From Candidatus Peribacteria bacterium (lineage in GTDB: Bacteria; Patescibacteria; JAEDAM01; Absconditabacterales; Absconditicoccaceae): a stretch of DNA of 64,000 nucleotides. The first letter of the stretch is position 1. Each line of letters starts with the position of its first letter. A program made the position numbers and the translations under genes. The notes beneath the pieces are model-generated. The model was not told the DNA's origin. It ran no database searches and worked only from the letters and a program-made list of their open reading frames with translations. Positions 31,809 to 42,858 of this stretch are shown in pieces. Location of the stretch: contig JAITGP010000042.1 of the NCBI GenBank assembly GCA_031280545.1, positions 1 to 64,000 on the forward strand, given 5' to 3'.

Positions 31809-32402
31809 ATGGGAAATTTCAAATTTAAAGGTAGTTGGGTTATTTTAGGATTAGTAGCAATATTAGTTCTCTGGGGAATTGGATCCTATAATGGGTTAGT
31901 AAACGGACAAGAAGCCGTGGAAACACAATGGGGACAAGTGGAAAATGTCTATCAAAGACGTGCAGACCTAATCCCGAACCTTGTAGCAACCGTCAAAGGA
32001 TATGCAACTCACGAGCAAGGAGCATTGACTGCAGTCGTAGAAGCAAGAGCGAAAGCAACTGCAATAACAATTGATCCAAGTAACGTTACTCCAGAACAAC
32101 TAAAAGCATTTAGTAATGCTCAAGGTGAGCTATCACAAGCGTTGGGACGACTGCTCGCAGTAAAAGAAGCGTATCCTGATTTAAAAGCAAACCAAGGTTT
32201 TTTGGATCTTCAAACTCAATTAGAAGGTACTGAAAATCGTATCAGCACTGAACGGCATCGATTTAATGAAGTTGCTAGAGGTTATAATACCTCTGTCCGT
32301 AACTTTCCGGGAAATATCATAGCCAACCTATTTGGCTTTGAAAAGAAACCTTATTTTGAGGCCGAAGAAGGTGCGAATAAAGCTCCTAAGGTAGAATTCT
32401 AA
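31809..32402 (+). CDS. lemA: LemA family membrane protein
   Basis: 197 aa. One N-terminal transmembrane helix (about residues 10-27) is followed by a helical bundle: NGLVNGQEAVETQWGQVENVYQRR, DLIPNLVATVKGYATHEQ, and ENRISTERHRFNEVARGYN. The C-terminus EEGANKAPKVEF matches the family. It lies next to the TPM gene, as in many bacteria. A second LemA protein occurs at 62044-62586. The function of LemA is not settled. Confidence 0.92.
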   Translation: MGNFKFKGSWVILGLVAILVLWGIGSYNGLVNGQEAVETQWGQVENVYQRRADLIPNLVATVKGYATHEQGALTAVVEARAKATAITIDPSNVTPEQLKAFSNAQGELSQALGRLLAVKEAYPDLKANQGFLDLQTQLEGTENRISTERHRFNEVARGYNTSVRNFPGNIIANLFGFEKKPYFEAEEGANKAPKVEF

Positions 32403-32508
32403 AGATAGAATACCTCCTGAATAGTGTAATTAAAGACGTTATGGGTAACTCCTGTAATGTCTTTTTTCTTATCTGAATATTTCCCATATACTTCTTCATG
32501 ATTATTGG

Positions 32509-32536
32509 TTGACTTTTATATCGATATATATATAAT
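32509..32536 (+). promoter_or_regulatory. Promoter of the 32568 gene, with GATATATATATAA element
   Basis: TTGACT (32509-32514) and TATAAT (32531-32536) are 16 nt apart; the run ATCGATATATATATAAT spans the spacer and -10. Confidence 0.65.
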
Positions 32537-32567
32537 AGAATCACAAAAAAACATTTAAAATAAAAAA

Positions 32568-32981
32568 ATGGAAACAAAAGAAAGCTACAGCATTGAGTTA
32601 AAAAAAGTTATCCATGACAAACTGCAAGAAACTGCAGGATCTACGGAAACGGGGTACTTATTCGTAAATAGGGAGAAAAACACATTTTCCATTGATACGA
32701 TCTTCCTCCCGCACAGCGTACGAGGATGGTACACTATGCTGGCGGAAACTCCCGTTGGGGTTTGTGAAATATCACCTACCCGTGTCACTGATATCTTGGG
32801 TTATCGCCGAGGAATATGGACATCAACTTCCAATATTTCCGATAAGGCATTAAAAAAATTGGGAGAAAATGAAGACTTTTTTCTTCGTTGTATCACTGAT
32901 CCGACTGGGAAGATCAATTTCTCCCTCTCTATAGAGGGAAAGATTATCAACAACATCCCATGGAACATCAAGGAAGAGTAA
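32568..32981 (+). CDS. Uncharacterised 137-aa protein
   Basis: A soluble protein without signal or membrane segment; alternating hydrophobic and polar residues suggest a mixed alpha/beta fold. I see no catalytic motif. It has its own promoter and is followed by a terminator. Confidence 0.6.
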   Translation: METKESYSIELKKVIHDKLQETAGSTETGYLFVNREKNTFSIDTIFLPHSVRGWYTMLAETPVGVCEISPTRVTDILGYRRGIWTSTSNISDKALKKLGENEDFFLRCITDPTGKINFSLSIEGKIINNIPWNIKEE

Positions 32982-33000
32982 GCCCTCCGCCTAACCAAAC

Positions 33001-33039
33001 AGGATGCCAACTAATGAACCATTAGCAGCATCCTTTTTT
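33001..33039 (+). terminator. Intrinsic terminator
   Basis: AGGATGC and GCATCCT enclose an inner CTAATG/CATTAG stem with a 3-nt loop, followed by six T. It lies 19 nt after the 32568-32981 gene. Confidence 0.8.
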
Positions 33040-33054
33040 CTTTCAGACTTTTTT

Positions 33055-34182
33055 CTATCCTTCTTTATTTTTCACCTTTTCATAGCCGAGCTGTCCACAA
33101 GCACCTTTCGCCTCACGTCCCATACTCTCACGTACGGTCACCGTCAATCAGCCCTTTTCTAAAATTTGCTTAAAAAGCTGAATGCTCTTCGCGTCTGACT
33201 CGAGAAAATCGATAACGGGATTGGCATTGTAAGGGATCAAATTCACGTGAGCCAATTTCCCACGAAGCAAACCAACAAGCTGATAAGCCAATTCAGGGAG
33301 ATCAGTGATCCCTTTGATCATGATATATTCGTAAAAAATTCTGTTGTCGGTGGCAAGGACATATTCATCAATCACCTCCATCAGCTGCTCCAAAGGATAG
33401 GCTTTGGCTATCGGCATAATACGATTTCTGAGTTCTTGATTGGGAGCGTGGAGACTGATGGCCAATTTCACATCGATCTGATCCTCAATCAGCTTTTTGA
33501 TTCATGGGATAATCCCTGCCGTGGAGATCGTCACGTGCCTACGCCCAAGGGAGAGTCTGTCCTGAGCCAGCATGATCTCGACACTTTTCGCGACATTTTC
33601 GTAATTGAGCAAGGGCTCCCCCATCCCCATAAAGACGACATTACGCACGGCTCGCAGTGAACCGTCTTCTTTTTTACCGAAGTGGTTTTTGATGTATCGA
33701 TTGGCATACAAAATCTGAGAAATGATTTCGTCTCGTGTCAGATTTCTCGTAAATCCCAGTTTTCCTGTCACACAAAAAAGACAATTCACGGGACAACCGA
33801 TTTGGGAAGAGATACAAAGTGTAATACGATTGAGCTTGCGGCCACCCACTTTACGAGGACTTTTTCTCTCTAGATCGGAATATTTTTCCTCCTGCCGATG
33901 AAACATCAAAATTGCTTCAACGAGATATCCATCATAGGTCTGAAAAGCAAATTTCGTAGTAGCATCGGCTTCTACGGTTTCCGTAACGTCCAAGGAAAGA
34001 GGGGAAAAATGCTCGGCTAAATCAGCTTTTAAGTCTTTGGAAAGTGTGGTCATCTCATCGTAGTGGATATGCTGATTTTTGAAAAGTTCAAAAAAAATCT
34101 GCTTCACTTTGAAGGCAGGGAGTGCATGAGCTTTTGCTCGAGAGGAAAGTTGGTCGTGATCGAAAAGGACTGCTTGTGCCAT
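33055..34182 (-). CDS. rlmN: 23S rRNA A2503 / tRNA A37 C2-methyltransferase (radical SAM)
   Basis: 375 aa. The radical SAM cluster motif is CPVNCLFC (C-x3-C-x2-C) after SSQIG. GMGEPLLNY binds SAM and ISTAGIIPG follows. The second catalytic Cys is in GACGQL near the C-terminus. Two TGA are read as Gly (in STAGIIPG and before LTVTVRES), the first at a conserved position. The true stop is a TAG at 33055-33057. It modifies A2503 of 23S rRNA and probably some tRNAs. Confidence 0.93.
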
Positions 34183-34230
34183 GATGGAGATAGTATAGTA
34201 TTTCCCTCGCTATTATCAAGGTGAGATCGC

Positions 34231-34266
34231 AAAAAAGCCTGACCAGAAATGCCAGACTTTTTTTGG
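34231..34266 (-). terminator. Terminator after the 34279 membrane protein (also symmetric on the plus strand)
   Basis: AAAGTCTG and CAGGCTTT form an 8-bp stem (one G-U pair) with an 11-nt loop, ending in a T run. It lies between the minus-strand gene 34279-34737 and rlmN. Confidence 0.65.
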
Positions 34267-34278
34267 TAAAGAGATTTT

Positions 34279-34737
34279 CTATTTCTTATATTTTTTTTCT
34301 GCAGCCTTTTTCTCAGCTTCCGCCTTATCGATCTCCTTGTTTGCCTCGCTTATCTTAGAGAGACTTTCTTCTATGACCTCTTTGTATAAGATTTTATAAA
34401 AGAGTTCATAGAACAGCCCATAGGCACAAAGTATTCCAATAGCAATACCTGCCGTCGCTAATATTGACCAAAAAAGATTGCCCCATATAGACATTGGCTC
34501 TCCACCACTACTACATGGACAAGCAACACCGTCGAGTGCCCATACGGAGATTCCATAGACAAAGAATACTGCACAGGTCCAAAGATAGCCTTCTGCCTGC
34601 TCTACCGCCTTTTCTATTATTTTCTTTTTGTCATAGATAGTAGCGATATTTTTCTTAAATTTTCTCCATCGAAGGAGAAAGTAGATACCGCCGACAAGAG
34701 CGATACCAATAATAATTAATCCAATTAATTTTCCCAT
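34279..34737 (-). CDS. Small membrane protein with a coiled tail
   Basis: 152 aa. Transmembrane helices lie at about residues 5-23, 52-70 and 88-118; a CPCSSGG motif sits in the loop after the second. The last 35 residues are a Lys/Glu/Ala-rich coiled coil. The family is not recognised. The gene has the GATATATATATC promoter. Confidence 0.6.
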   Translation of the reverse strand: MGKLIGLIIIGIALVGGIYFLLRWRKFKKNIATIYDKKKIIEKAVEQAEGYLWTCAVFFVYGISVWALDGVACPCSSGGEPMSIWGNLFWSILATAGIAIGILCAYGLFYELFYKILYKEVIEESLSKISEANKEIDKAEAEKKAAEKKYKK

Positions 34738-34791
34738 GATTTTACTTTTTTAATTTAATTATATTCTATTTATTTACTTTTTATTTTTATG

Positions 34792-34819
34792 TTTATACTG
34801 ATATATATATCAAATTCAA
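34792..34819 (-). promoter_or_regulatory. Promoter of the 34279 membrane protein, GATATATATATC spacer
   Basis: On the minus strand TTGAAT (34814-34819) and TATAAA (34792-34797) are 16 nt apart and the spacer contains the full palindrome GATATATATATC. Confidence 0.6.
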
Positions 34820-34850
34820 GTCTTTTTTGTTTTTTTCTATTAATTATTGC

Positions 34851-34878
34851 TTGATTATTTATTTAATATATGTATACT
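34851..34878 (+). promoter_or_regulatory. Promoter of the 34909 gene
   Basis: TTGATT (34851-34856) and TATACT (34873-34878) are 16 nt apart. It is divergent from the previous promoter. Confidence 0.6.
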
Positions 34879-34908
34879 ATGTTATATTTATTTCTTAGCC
34901 TAGAAAAA

Positions 34909-36306
34909 ATGCCTCTTGAAAATCAATCTCTAGAACAACAACTCCTCTCCGCTAATGATGCAGATTTCATTAAGTTTTTCCAAAATGGGGAGAATATTGA
35001 TCAGCTCTGAACGGAAAAAATAGCTCGAAAAAGCGGAATGGAGCAAACTGTGATCAGACTTTCTGAGTCTTTGAAAGCGAGGATTAAAGAAGTATTCCAG
35101 ATCAAAAAGGAGATCACCGCGTGGAATAAATCCATAATTTTACTTGTTGCTCAAAAGGGATTACTCCCTGCAATCAACTCTCCTACTGCGATGCCTGAAA
35201 ATTATCAGCAGCACAAAAATGCGTTTATCGCTCGTCAGAAAGGGCAAATTCAACAAGGAGTAGAAAGTTGAGCCATTACGATGGATACTGCGACTTTGGA
35301 ACATACCAAACATCAGGCGAATAGGGTGAAAGGCAATGATATTGAAGAGATTCTGAAAGTAATGCGAGGCTATGGAGAAAATTTCACTGCAAATGGGAAA
35401 ACAAAAGCAGAAAGAAGGCTGATTAATCAGCAATATCTCCCCCTCAATCCTGAGGCTCTCGAAAAAGTGCCAGTTTTAATTGATTTTCTCTTGCATGGAA
35501 CTATGCAAAAAGGATATTCTTTCCCTCAAAAAGCACTCTTGGTCGAGGAAATTATGACCCCAGAAGGGACGGAAAAGTTTAAACAGGCACTCTTTTCTCA
35601 TCTGAAACTGAAAATTGATGGAAGGCAAGTATATAAAGCATTAGAGACGTATAATACCGATCTTTTTTCACGAGCCCATCCAACCATAGCGATACCTGAG
35701 TATGTGGTAAATCTTAAAGATAATAGAAGTATCAGCAATGATAGAATTCTGACTTTTACTAATGATAAAAAAGAAAAACTCTATCTCAGGTCTCGTCGCA
35801 ACGGATTTTTGTATGCAGAGCCTCATCTCAAGTCCTATACAGGAGATGCTCCTGATGTAGAGATTTTTACTACCGAGATCCAGCTAAAAAATACTTTGCG
35901 AACGGAATGGGAAAGTTTGGGAAGGCAAATAGAAAGAATTGAGGAAGAACATAGCAACCTTATCACGGAAACCAGAAGAATTAAAGAAGTATTGCATCAG
36001 CCCAAGGAATTGGAAGAAGTGCTCACTAATATGAGAAACTACACCAAGCAGCACTTCGATCAATTTTCTCAAGAAATTGGCAGAACCGTAGAAAAGATAA
36101 AAACATTGACTGCCAAGAGAGCACATCGAGAGAATATTCAGCTCATGATTGACCACTTAATACGCCAAGCTGAACTCCGCCTAGCAGAATCTGTAGCAAA
36201 GAGAGAATATCTTGGACAATTTTTGGAGCAGATAAATACCGATCCGAGATTTCGAGAAGGAAGAAACGAAAAAGGAGAAAAGGAAGAAGAAAAGAAATCT
36301 GAGTAA
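34909..36306 (+). CDS. Uncharacterised 465-aa coiled-coil protein
   Basis: A soluble protein made continuous by reading two TGA as Gly (34 and 121 codons from the start). The N-terminal 120 residues are helical. The middle is an alpha/beta region. About residues 345-440 form a heptad-rich coiled coil, and the tail is highly charged (ending GEKEEEKKSE). No enzymatic motif is seen. I cannot assign a family. Confidence 0.65.
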
Positions 36307-36342
36307 AAAAAGCTTGCTATTTTAGGGCGATTTCATATAGAA

Positions 36343-36364
36343 AAAGGGAGTTTTATCTCCCTTT
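36343..36364 (+). terminator. Intrinsic terminator or hairpin
   Basis: AAAGGGAG and CTCCCTTT form an 8-bp stem around TTTTAT, followed by a short T run, 11 nt before the next start codon. Confidence 0.55.
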
Positions 36365-36374
36365 TACTATCATC

Positions 36375-39026
36375 ATGACTTCGCTTATTGCTAGATTTTT
36401 TCGTTGGGTGCTCTCGTTTCGTTATCAGGTAGAGATTAAAGGACTTGAAATTTTAGATGGAGAAGGACCCTATCTAGTAATGCCGGCTCATGTTGCATTG
36501 GTGGATCCTCTGATTATCTATAGTTTTTTGAGAAAAAAGCTCCGCCTCCACCCTGTAGCCACCAAAAAATTTTATAATAATCTGTTTCTTAAACCGCTTT
36601 TTAAGATTGCTGGAACGGTGCCTGTAGATCAATTTGATCAGGATCAAGGGAGCACAGAAAATGCTCAAGAAATGATGCAACATCTCTCTGAAGCCTTGAG
36701 TCGTGGAGAACATGTTTTACTTTATCCCCAGGGAGGACTAGCGAGGCAGGGCTATCAATCTATCATTGGAAAAAAATCTGCTTTTTATGCTGTAGAGCAT
36801 GCTCCGAAAGGGACGAAGTTCATTACGATGACCATCCGTGGACTTTGGGGGTCTCGTTCCTCGTTTGCTTGGAATGGGAAAGCTCCTTCTTTTACATGGT
36901 TTCTCTGTAAAGGATTCTTTTTATTCTTATGCAACCTCTTTGTCCTTACTCCCAAAAAGAAAATCAGTATTCAACTTTCTAATGTTACTAAAGAGCTCAC
37001 ACAAGCGAAAACAGAAGGATTAGACTATTTTAATGTACAGCTCGAAAAAATTTACAATGCCTCTGGTGAAGAGCAAATTCAGTATACTTCAGGATTGCGA
37101 TTTTACAACACCATCTTGCATCATCATGCACCGAACAAAATTGAAGGGGCCATTGATACCTTGAGGAAAAAAGTGGACTATTCTACGCTAAAATACCCCA
37201 AAGAGACTTTGCATTTCATAGAAGAAAAAATCAAAACAATCAAACCTGAGTTTGAAGGAGAGATCAGTTTGGACACAAATTTGGTATTAGATCTGTTTTT
37301 TGATAGTTTGGATATGGCGGAATTGAAAAGTTCGGTAGCGGTAGGATTTTCGGGAGCCTCTAATCCACCGTTGCTAGATCTGAAATCTGTGGGTGATGTG
37401 GTAATGATGGCAATGGGAAGAAGCCCCTATGTGGAAGAATTGAAGCCGTGCGATCGAGTCTATGAGGAGAATGCTGAGCTTTTGTATACTTTTCTCAAAA
37501 AGGAGGTGAATAAAGAAACAAATATCCTTTCCGTGATGAAAAAGAATTTTAAAAAGCTGGAGAATCAATCGGTGTGCTATGACCAGCTTTTTGGAGTACA
37601 GTCTGCAAAAGATTTTTTAATCAAGGCATATCTACTAGCGGATATTCTCCGCACCTTTCCTGGGAAAAATGTAGCAATTATGTTGCCGTCTTTGTCAGCG
37701 ACATCGCTACTCATCATCGCCTGTTATCTGGCGGAGAAAATTCCTGTGATGTTGAACTGGACACAGTCTGAGGAAGCGTTTGCTCATTGTGTAAAATCCC
37801 AGGAAGTAAATGTGATTTTGACAGCGGGGTCCTTTTACAAGAAAATCCAGACACCACGATTGAAAAAATATGAGATGACTTTTTTTGAGGAGATATTGAA
37901 AGGCGTATCCTTGGGAAAAAAAGTGAAAGCATTAGTGAAAGCGAGTCTATTTTATTTGCCTAAAAATCTGGATGAAAGAGCGGTCGTACTCTTTACTTCG
38001 GGAAGTGAAGCGTTGCCCAAAGCCGTTGCTCTGACCCATCAAAATGTTTTACAAGATTTAAAAGGTGCTGTAGGGATTTTGGAAATCAGAACAGATGATA
38101 TTTTGTTGGCGTTTTTGCCACCATTTCATAGTTTCTGATTTACTGTGAATACCATTTTGCCGTTGGTCAGTGGAATGCGTGTGGTACAGACCCCTGACCC
38201 TAATGACGCATCTACCTTGGCAAACCTGATTCAGCATACAAAAGCCACGCTTTTGACCTCTACACCAACCTTTCTCAAAGGAGTGTGTGCGATCGCTCAT
38301 AATGATCAGATTTCTAGTTTGCGTTTATCCGTGGTAGGTGCTGAAAAAGCACCCGAGGAACTCTTTCATTTATTTTCCACGAAAGCACCTAATGCAATAC
38401 TCTTGGAAGGATATGGAATTACCGAATGTAGCCCGATCATCGCAGTAAATCCTTATCACAAAGGAAGCCTGACCAAAAGGGGGACGGTAGGACTCCCCGT
38501 AAAAGGAGCAAGTATCAAAGTCTTGGATCTCACTACGGGAGAAGAAGCAAAGACGGGAGAAGAAGGTATGATTTATGTGGCAGGACCGTTCGTATTTAAT
38601 GGATATTTGGATCCAACATTGGAGTCCCCTTTCCAGCAGATTGAAAAGACAAATTATTATAAAACGGGAGATTTAGGATTTGTAGATGAAGATGGTTTTC
38701 TCCATATTTCTGGGAGATTGAAAAGGTTTGTAAAAATCGCAGGAGAAATGATTTCCTTGCCTGCGGTGGAAGAGATAGTATTGGGAAAATACGGTTCAGA
38801 AAAGGAAGTAGTCCTAGCTATCGAGGCGAAAGAATACGGAGACGGTAGCGTGAAATTTGTCGCTTTTTCTACCAAAGCTTTAGAGGTATCTAAACTCAAT
38901 GCTTACCTGCGTGAAAGAGGGGTTTCCAATCTGGTAAAGATCACTGAAGTGGTATTGCTTGATGAAATTCCCTTGCTAGGAACAGGAAAAACTGATTTCA
39001 TGAGCCTGAGAAAGATGATCGTGTAA
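36375..39026 (+). CDS. Acyltransferase - carrier-like - AMP-ligase fusion protein (Aas-like)
   Basis: 883 aa in three parts. Residues 1-210: 1-acylglycerol-phosphate acyltransferase-like domain with HVALVDPL (H-x4-D motif) and LLYPQGGLAR. About 270-345: a carrier-like segment with a DSL motif (FFDSLDMAEL, Ser311), as at a phosphopantetheine site. About 385-883: AMP-forming acyl-CoA/acyl-ACP ligase with VVLFTSGSEALPKAV (P-loop), LEGYGITECSP, TGDLGF, and the C-terminal LLGTGKTDF Lys. One TGA is Gly in the middle of the ligase (38137). Aas proteins link a transferase to a ligase and recycle lysophospholipid; the intervening carrier is unusual. It probably activates scavenged fatty acids and esterifies them. 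Confidence 0.87.
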
Positions 39027-39053
39027 AAAGAGCTGAAAAAAGTCTGAGAAAAA

Positions 39054-39082
39054 TTGACAAAATCCCTTGCGTTGTGTATTAT
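39054..39082 (+). promoter_or_regulatory. Promoter of the 39116 gene
   Basis: TTGACA (39054-39059) and TATTAT (39077-39082) are 17 nt apart. Confidence 0.6.
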
Positions 39083-39115
39083 TAAATAAGGTTCTTTATT
39101 TACTATTACACTACC

Positions 39116-39994
39116 ATGGTCAATGCACTCGATCCTGCTACTAGGAATCTCATCAATCGTGAAACCGACTCTCAATCCAAACAACTTGCGAGGAATTCGG
39201 CCAGCGATTTAGTTGATACTCTTTTGCAAGATAACAATAAACTCAAGGGTCTCAAAGGACATACTCTAGAAAGTCTAGCAAATACTCACAAAGAGCAGGT
39301 AGACAAAAGTGTTTTTTTGCTTTCTCAATTTGTATTAAAGAGTAATGACCATATTAAAATCAGAGAATTTAAGGATAACCTGAAAAGAGAGATTACAGCA
39401 AATAAAAACATCACCGTGGACGACTTCTTTAAACTCATTTCGAAGACAATTGAAAACAAAGTCTGAGCAGAAGAATTCGCTCAATGGAAAGAGGAATACC
39501 TACATAAACATCCTGAAGGGCTAGAGAAAGGTGATATGAAAGCCAGAATGGATGCACAAACCGCAGTGATGGGAGAAGTATTGAAATGAACACGAACCAC
39601 TAATACTTATAGATACGTTTTGCATGTGATTGCAGATATTAAAGAGAAGTATCAAGGCTCTCCTAGAGAAATAGCCGTTAGAATTATTAACTATATTAGG
39701 GGAATAAAATCAAAAAACTGGATAAGAAATAATAGAATAACCAACCGAGCCAAGTCCGCATGGAGAAATAAAGGACTTTTGTGATCAGGACTAGCAAGCA
39801 AAAATATGGATAAGGAGGTGGGTGATATTGTGAAGAGTATGACGTTAACGCCTAAGGATAGAAACCCTAGAACAGGACAACCAAATAAAAATGGGCTCGC
39901 CAAGCTTACCGTAGCGAAAGAACTTGAAACTGCCTATAAAATCGCAAGAAATGAACAAGAAGTCTCTGCTAATGCCTTTGATTTGGCTGCGTAA
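39116..39994 (+). CDS. Uncharacterised 292-aa basic helical protein
   Basis: A continuous frame when three TGA are read as Gly. The protein is soluble, mostly helical and rich in Lys, Asn and Ser, and basic towards the C-terminus. No motif that I recognise. It is followed 25 nt later by a second small unknown gene. Confidence 0.6.
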
Positions 39995-40019
39995 TTTTAT
40001 TTTTTATTACCCCTTCTTC

Positions 40020-40313
40020 ATGGAAAAATTTACTACGGTGAAAGAAGCTCTCACCTATTTACAAGCAGAATTTGCTGATGATTCTTCTATTGATATGGAA
40101 ATGCTTTGACATCTCTTTCAGACCCAGTTGATGGAAAGGATTCCTGATATTTTAAAACCAGAAGAAGTGGCTCCCTTTGAAGCACTACTCGGAGAGAGTG
40201 GAAATTTTAAGGAAGCCGATCTGAGAAAAATCGTATCTGGATATGAAGAATTATTGAGTGATCTGGTGGCAGAAATATTGGCACAGTATCTCTTGGGAGA
40301 ATTAACTGACTAG
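40020..40313 (+). CDS. Uncharacterised small acidic helical protein
   Basis: 97 aa with one TGA read as Gly. The composition is acidic and helical. No signal peptide or known motif. It is probably in an operon with the 39116 gene. Confidence 0.55.
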
Positions 40314-40317
40314 AAGA

Positions 40318-41205
40318 CTAAAACAAACCTAACTGTTGAGGCATTTCAGCCTCTTTTTTCATTTCAGTCAATACTTTGCGGAGCCCCTGAAACCCATGGA
40401 TATCACAGAGAGTATGAATCGCTTGCGTGTAGTCCAAACTAAGTTTGAAGGAGTCTAATGAAACATTGGAAAGATCCACTTGGACTAGCTGAATCAGAGA
40501 TTTAGAAGAAAAAGCTGACTCTTTTCCCTCAGAAAGGACTCTGGACAAAGCGGGCTCAAGTTCATCGAGATGAGCGTAAATATTTTCAATTGTTTGATAA
40601 GTCTGCACAAGGTAAAGTGCTTTTTTCTCTCCGATACCAGGGACTCCCTTTACATTGTCAGCACTATCACCTAGCAAAGCAAGGTAATCCACGATAAAAG
40701 GTGGCTGAAAACCAAATTCCTTGATAAAGTCTGATTTTTGGTAAGGTTGATCTTTTACGGGATCAATCACTGATACACCATCGGTTAGCACCTGTTTGAG
40801 ATCCTTGTCTCCAGAAAAAAGAGCGAGAGATACATCTGATTGCCCTTGATACGTTCGAATCAAACTTGCAAGGAGATCATCAGCTTCATAGCCAGGCATC
40901 GCTATGGTCGGAATCTGGAGTTCATTGACCATTTGATGAATCATAGGAATCTGATCTCTAAAATCATCATCCATCTTTTTTCTATTGGCTTTATAGTCTT
41001 CAAACAGCTCATGACGAAAAGTTTTTGCTGGACTATCTCGAGCTATCACAAAATATTCAGGACGTTTGGATAAACGTCTCATCATCATACGCAAAAAGCC
41101 AAATACAGCATTTACGTTTTTTCCCTGAGCATTTCTCATCTCAGGGAAGGCGTAATAGGCTCTGTACAGGAACGCAAAACCATCAATTAAAAAGAAATTT
41201 TTCAT
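40318..41205 (-). CDS. Stand-alone 5'-3' exonuclease / flap endonuclease
   Basis: 295 aa. It corresponds to the N-terminal 5'-nuclease domain of DNA polymerase I. MKNFFLIDGFAFLYRAYYA carries the first metal Asp. GYEADDLLASL and FSGDKDLKQVL hold the acidic cluster, and LLGDSADNVKGVPGIGEKKA is the H3TH DNA-binding motif. No polymerase domain follows, the protein ending at TAG after the H3TH and C-terminal helices. It probably removes RNA primers or flaps during lagging-strand synthesis. The stop lies four bases past the plus-strand gene before it. Confidence 0.9.
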   Translation of the reverse strand: MKNFFLIDGFAFLYRAYYAFPEMRNAQGKNVNAVFGFLRMMMRRLSKRPEYFVIARDSPAKTFRHELFEDYKANRKKMDDDFRDQIPMIHQMVNELQIPTIAMPGYEADDLLASLIRTYQGQSDVSLALFSGDKDLKQVLTDGVSVIDPVKDQPYQKSDFIKEFGFQPPFIVDYLALLGDSADNVKGVPGIGEKKALYLVQTYQTIENIYAHLDELEPALSRVLSEGKESAFSSKSLIQLVQVDLSNVSLDSFKLSLDYTQAIHTLCDIHGFQGLRKVLTEMKKEAEMPQQLGLF

Positions 41206-41209
41206 ACTA

Positions 41210-42775
41210 TTATTCTACTAATTTAGAAGGGTAATTTTGGTTGATAATTATGAGTGGAGCTGTTTGGAATTCTCCTACTGGACATCTAGACTGATCATCC
41301 GTACTGATTCCATAGTCACATCTTCGTGAGAATACTTCTCTCAAATCTATTGCTGATGGAAGTGGATTTGAATTTAAGAGACTATTCAATTGAGTTTGCC
41401 TCTGAGTAGATGGTTCAATGTAGGTATTTAATGAAGTAAACTTTCCATGGATAAAGGTTTTATATGGTACTACCGTATTTTTAGCTCCTTTTGTCTGATT
41501 TCCCACAACAATTCCATTGATAATGAAATTTCCTTTGAGGAAGATTCCAGTATAGACTCCAGTACCGCTAGTTATAGGATACCCTTTTTCATTAAATGAA
41601 ATTCTATCGTTCAAGGATTGAGCCAAGATCAATTTTCCTCCATCAATAAAGATATTTAATGCAGGAGAATTAGCTGTCATTTGTCCATTCAATGTAAGAT
41701 TACCATTTTTTACAATAACTATTTTCCCTCAAATTTGACTAACCGAAGAAGTTATATCGGCTCAATTTATACAAATAACACTATTAGTGTAAATAGGACT
41801 ATCTTTCCAGTTTCCTCTACAGAGTTCTTCAGCTTTTTGTTTAGCGAGATTTACTAGAGACGCATTATTGAGCTGTACAGAAGAGAAGTATTGAGTTTTA
41901 GCATCATTTTCATTTCCTAATAATTGACCAACATCTTTACTATCACTAGACATTCCTATTAATCCCTGTATTTTGAGGAACAACAAGGTATCAATAGAGC
42001 TTCCTGCATTAGAACAATCTAAACGCCCTACCCATCCTGTAATAGGTTTAGGAAGCCCTGTATCTCCAGAGTAGACGAAAAAATTCTTTACTCCTGTAGT
42101 ATTCAACTGATTTACAAGATCTTGTTGTAGTCCTCCTTTTACTTCACATCATAAGAACCCTAATCCTCCATTATAATCATATACTAATCCTAAAGGAATT
42201 TTATTATCAAAACTCTGTAGCGTAGGTCCTAGCTGATTATTAGGTTTCCCTGGATTATTATTAGCAACTCCAGCATATTGTACTCCAGCTAGTAATTTAT
42301 AACTTTCTCAATTGTACTCATGTCCAATGTATCCATAAATTCCCCATCCCCAAGGATCTCCCAGAGATTCTGCTCCTGAACAAGTCGTATACAGTCCACC
42401 AGATATCGTTAAAGCACTACCAGAAAAGAAAGATTCTTTTGTCTCCTCATCCAATGGTCGAAGTCTTTCCCCCCTCTGATCATTATAATACAGTCCTTTT
42501 ATTCTACGCCTACAGTCTAATGAAGTAGAAGAACCTGCGACTGCTATTTTTCTATTGCTATCATAGGTATTGATCCACAGTAATACTCCTCCAAAATAAT
42601 TTCCTCCCGCATTAAAATGAATAGGATTGAGCCTGTTGGTTCCTACATCTGTATCTAAATTGATATTTGTACCAGCATTATTTTGCAGATTGAATTTCAA
42701 CCAGACCGCTGATCCAAAAGAAGAGAAGGTAAGCAAAGAAAGAAGAAGAAAAAATCAGAATTTGTAATAACGCAT
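41210..42775 (-). CDS. Large secreted protein of unknown function
   Basis: 521 aa in a single minus-strand frame with five TGA read as Gly. An N-terminal signal peptide (FFLLLSLLTFSSFGSA) is followed by Asn/Gly/Ser-rich, beta-prone sequence with several Cys (for example LDCRRR, TTCSGAES, RCDYGISTDDQSRCP) that may form disulfides outside the membrane. The C-terminal third (LNGQMTANSPALNIFIDGG) has a repetitive Asn/Gly pattern suggestive of a beta-helix. No family recognised. It stops four bases upstream of the 5' nuclease start and probably shares its transcript. Confidence 0.7.
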
Positions 42776-42858
42776 TTGGTTTTTATTAGAGAGAGTAAAA
42801 AAAGATTATCACTTCTAGTATAACTGATTTGCTCTTATTTGTCAAATCATTTTATAGT

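Noticed and set aside
34879..34908. An earlier start (ATG 34879) for the 465-aa gene
   Set aside because: It lies directly after the -10 and is out of frame with the gene; ATG 34909 leads into the continuous frame.
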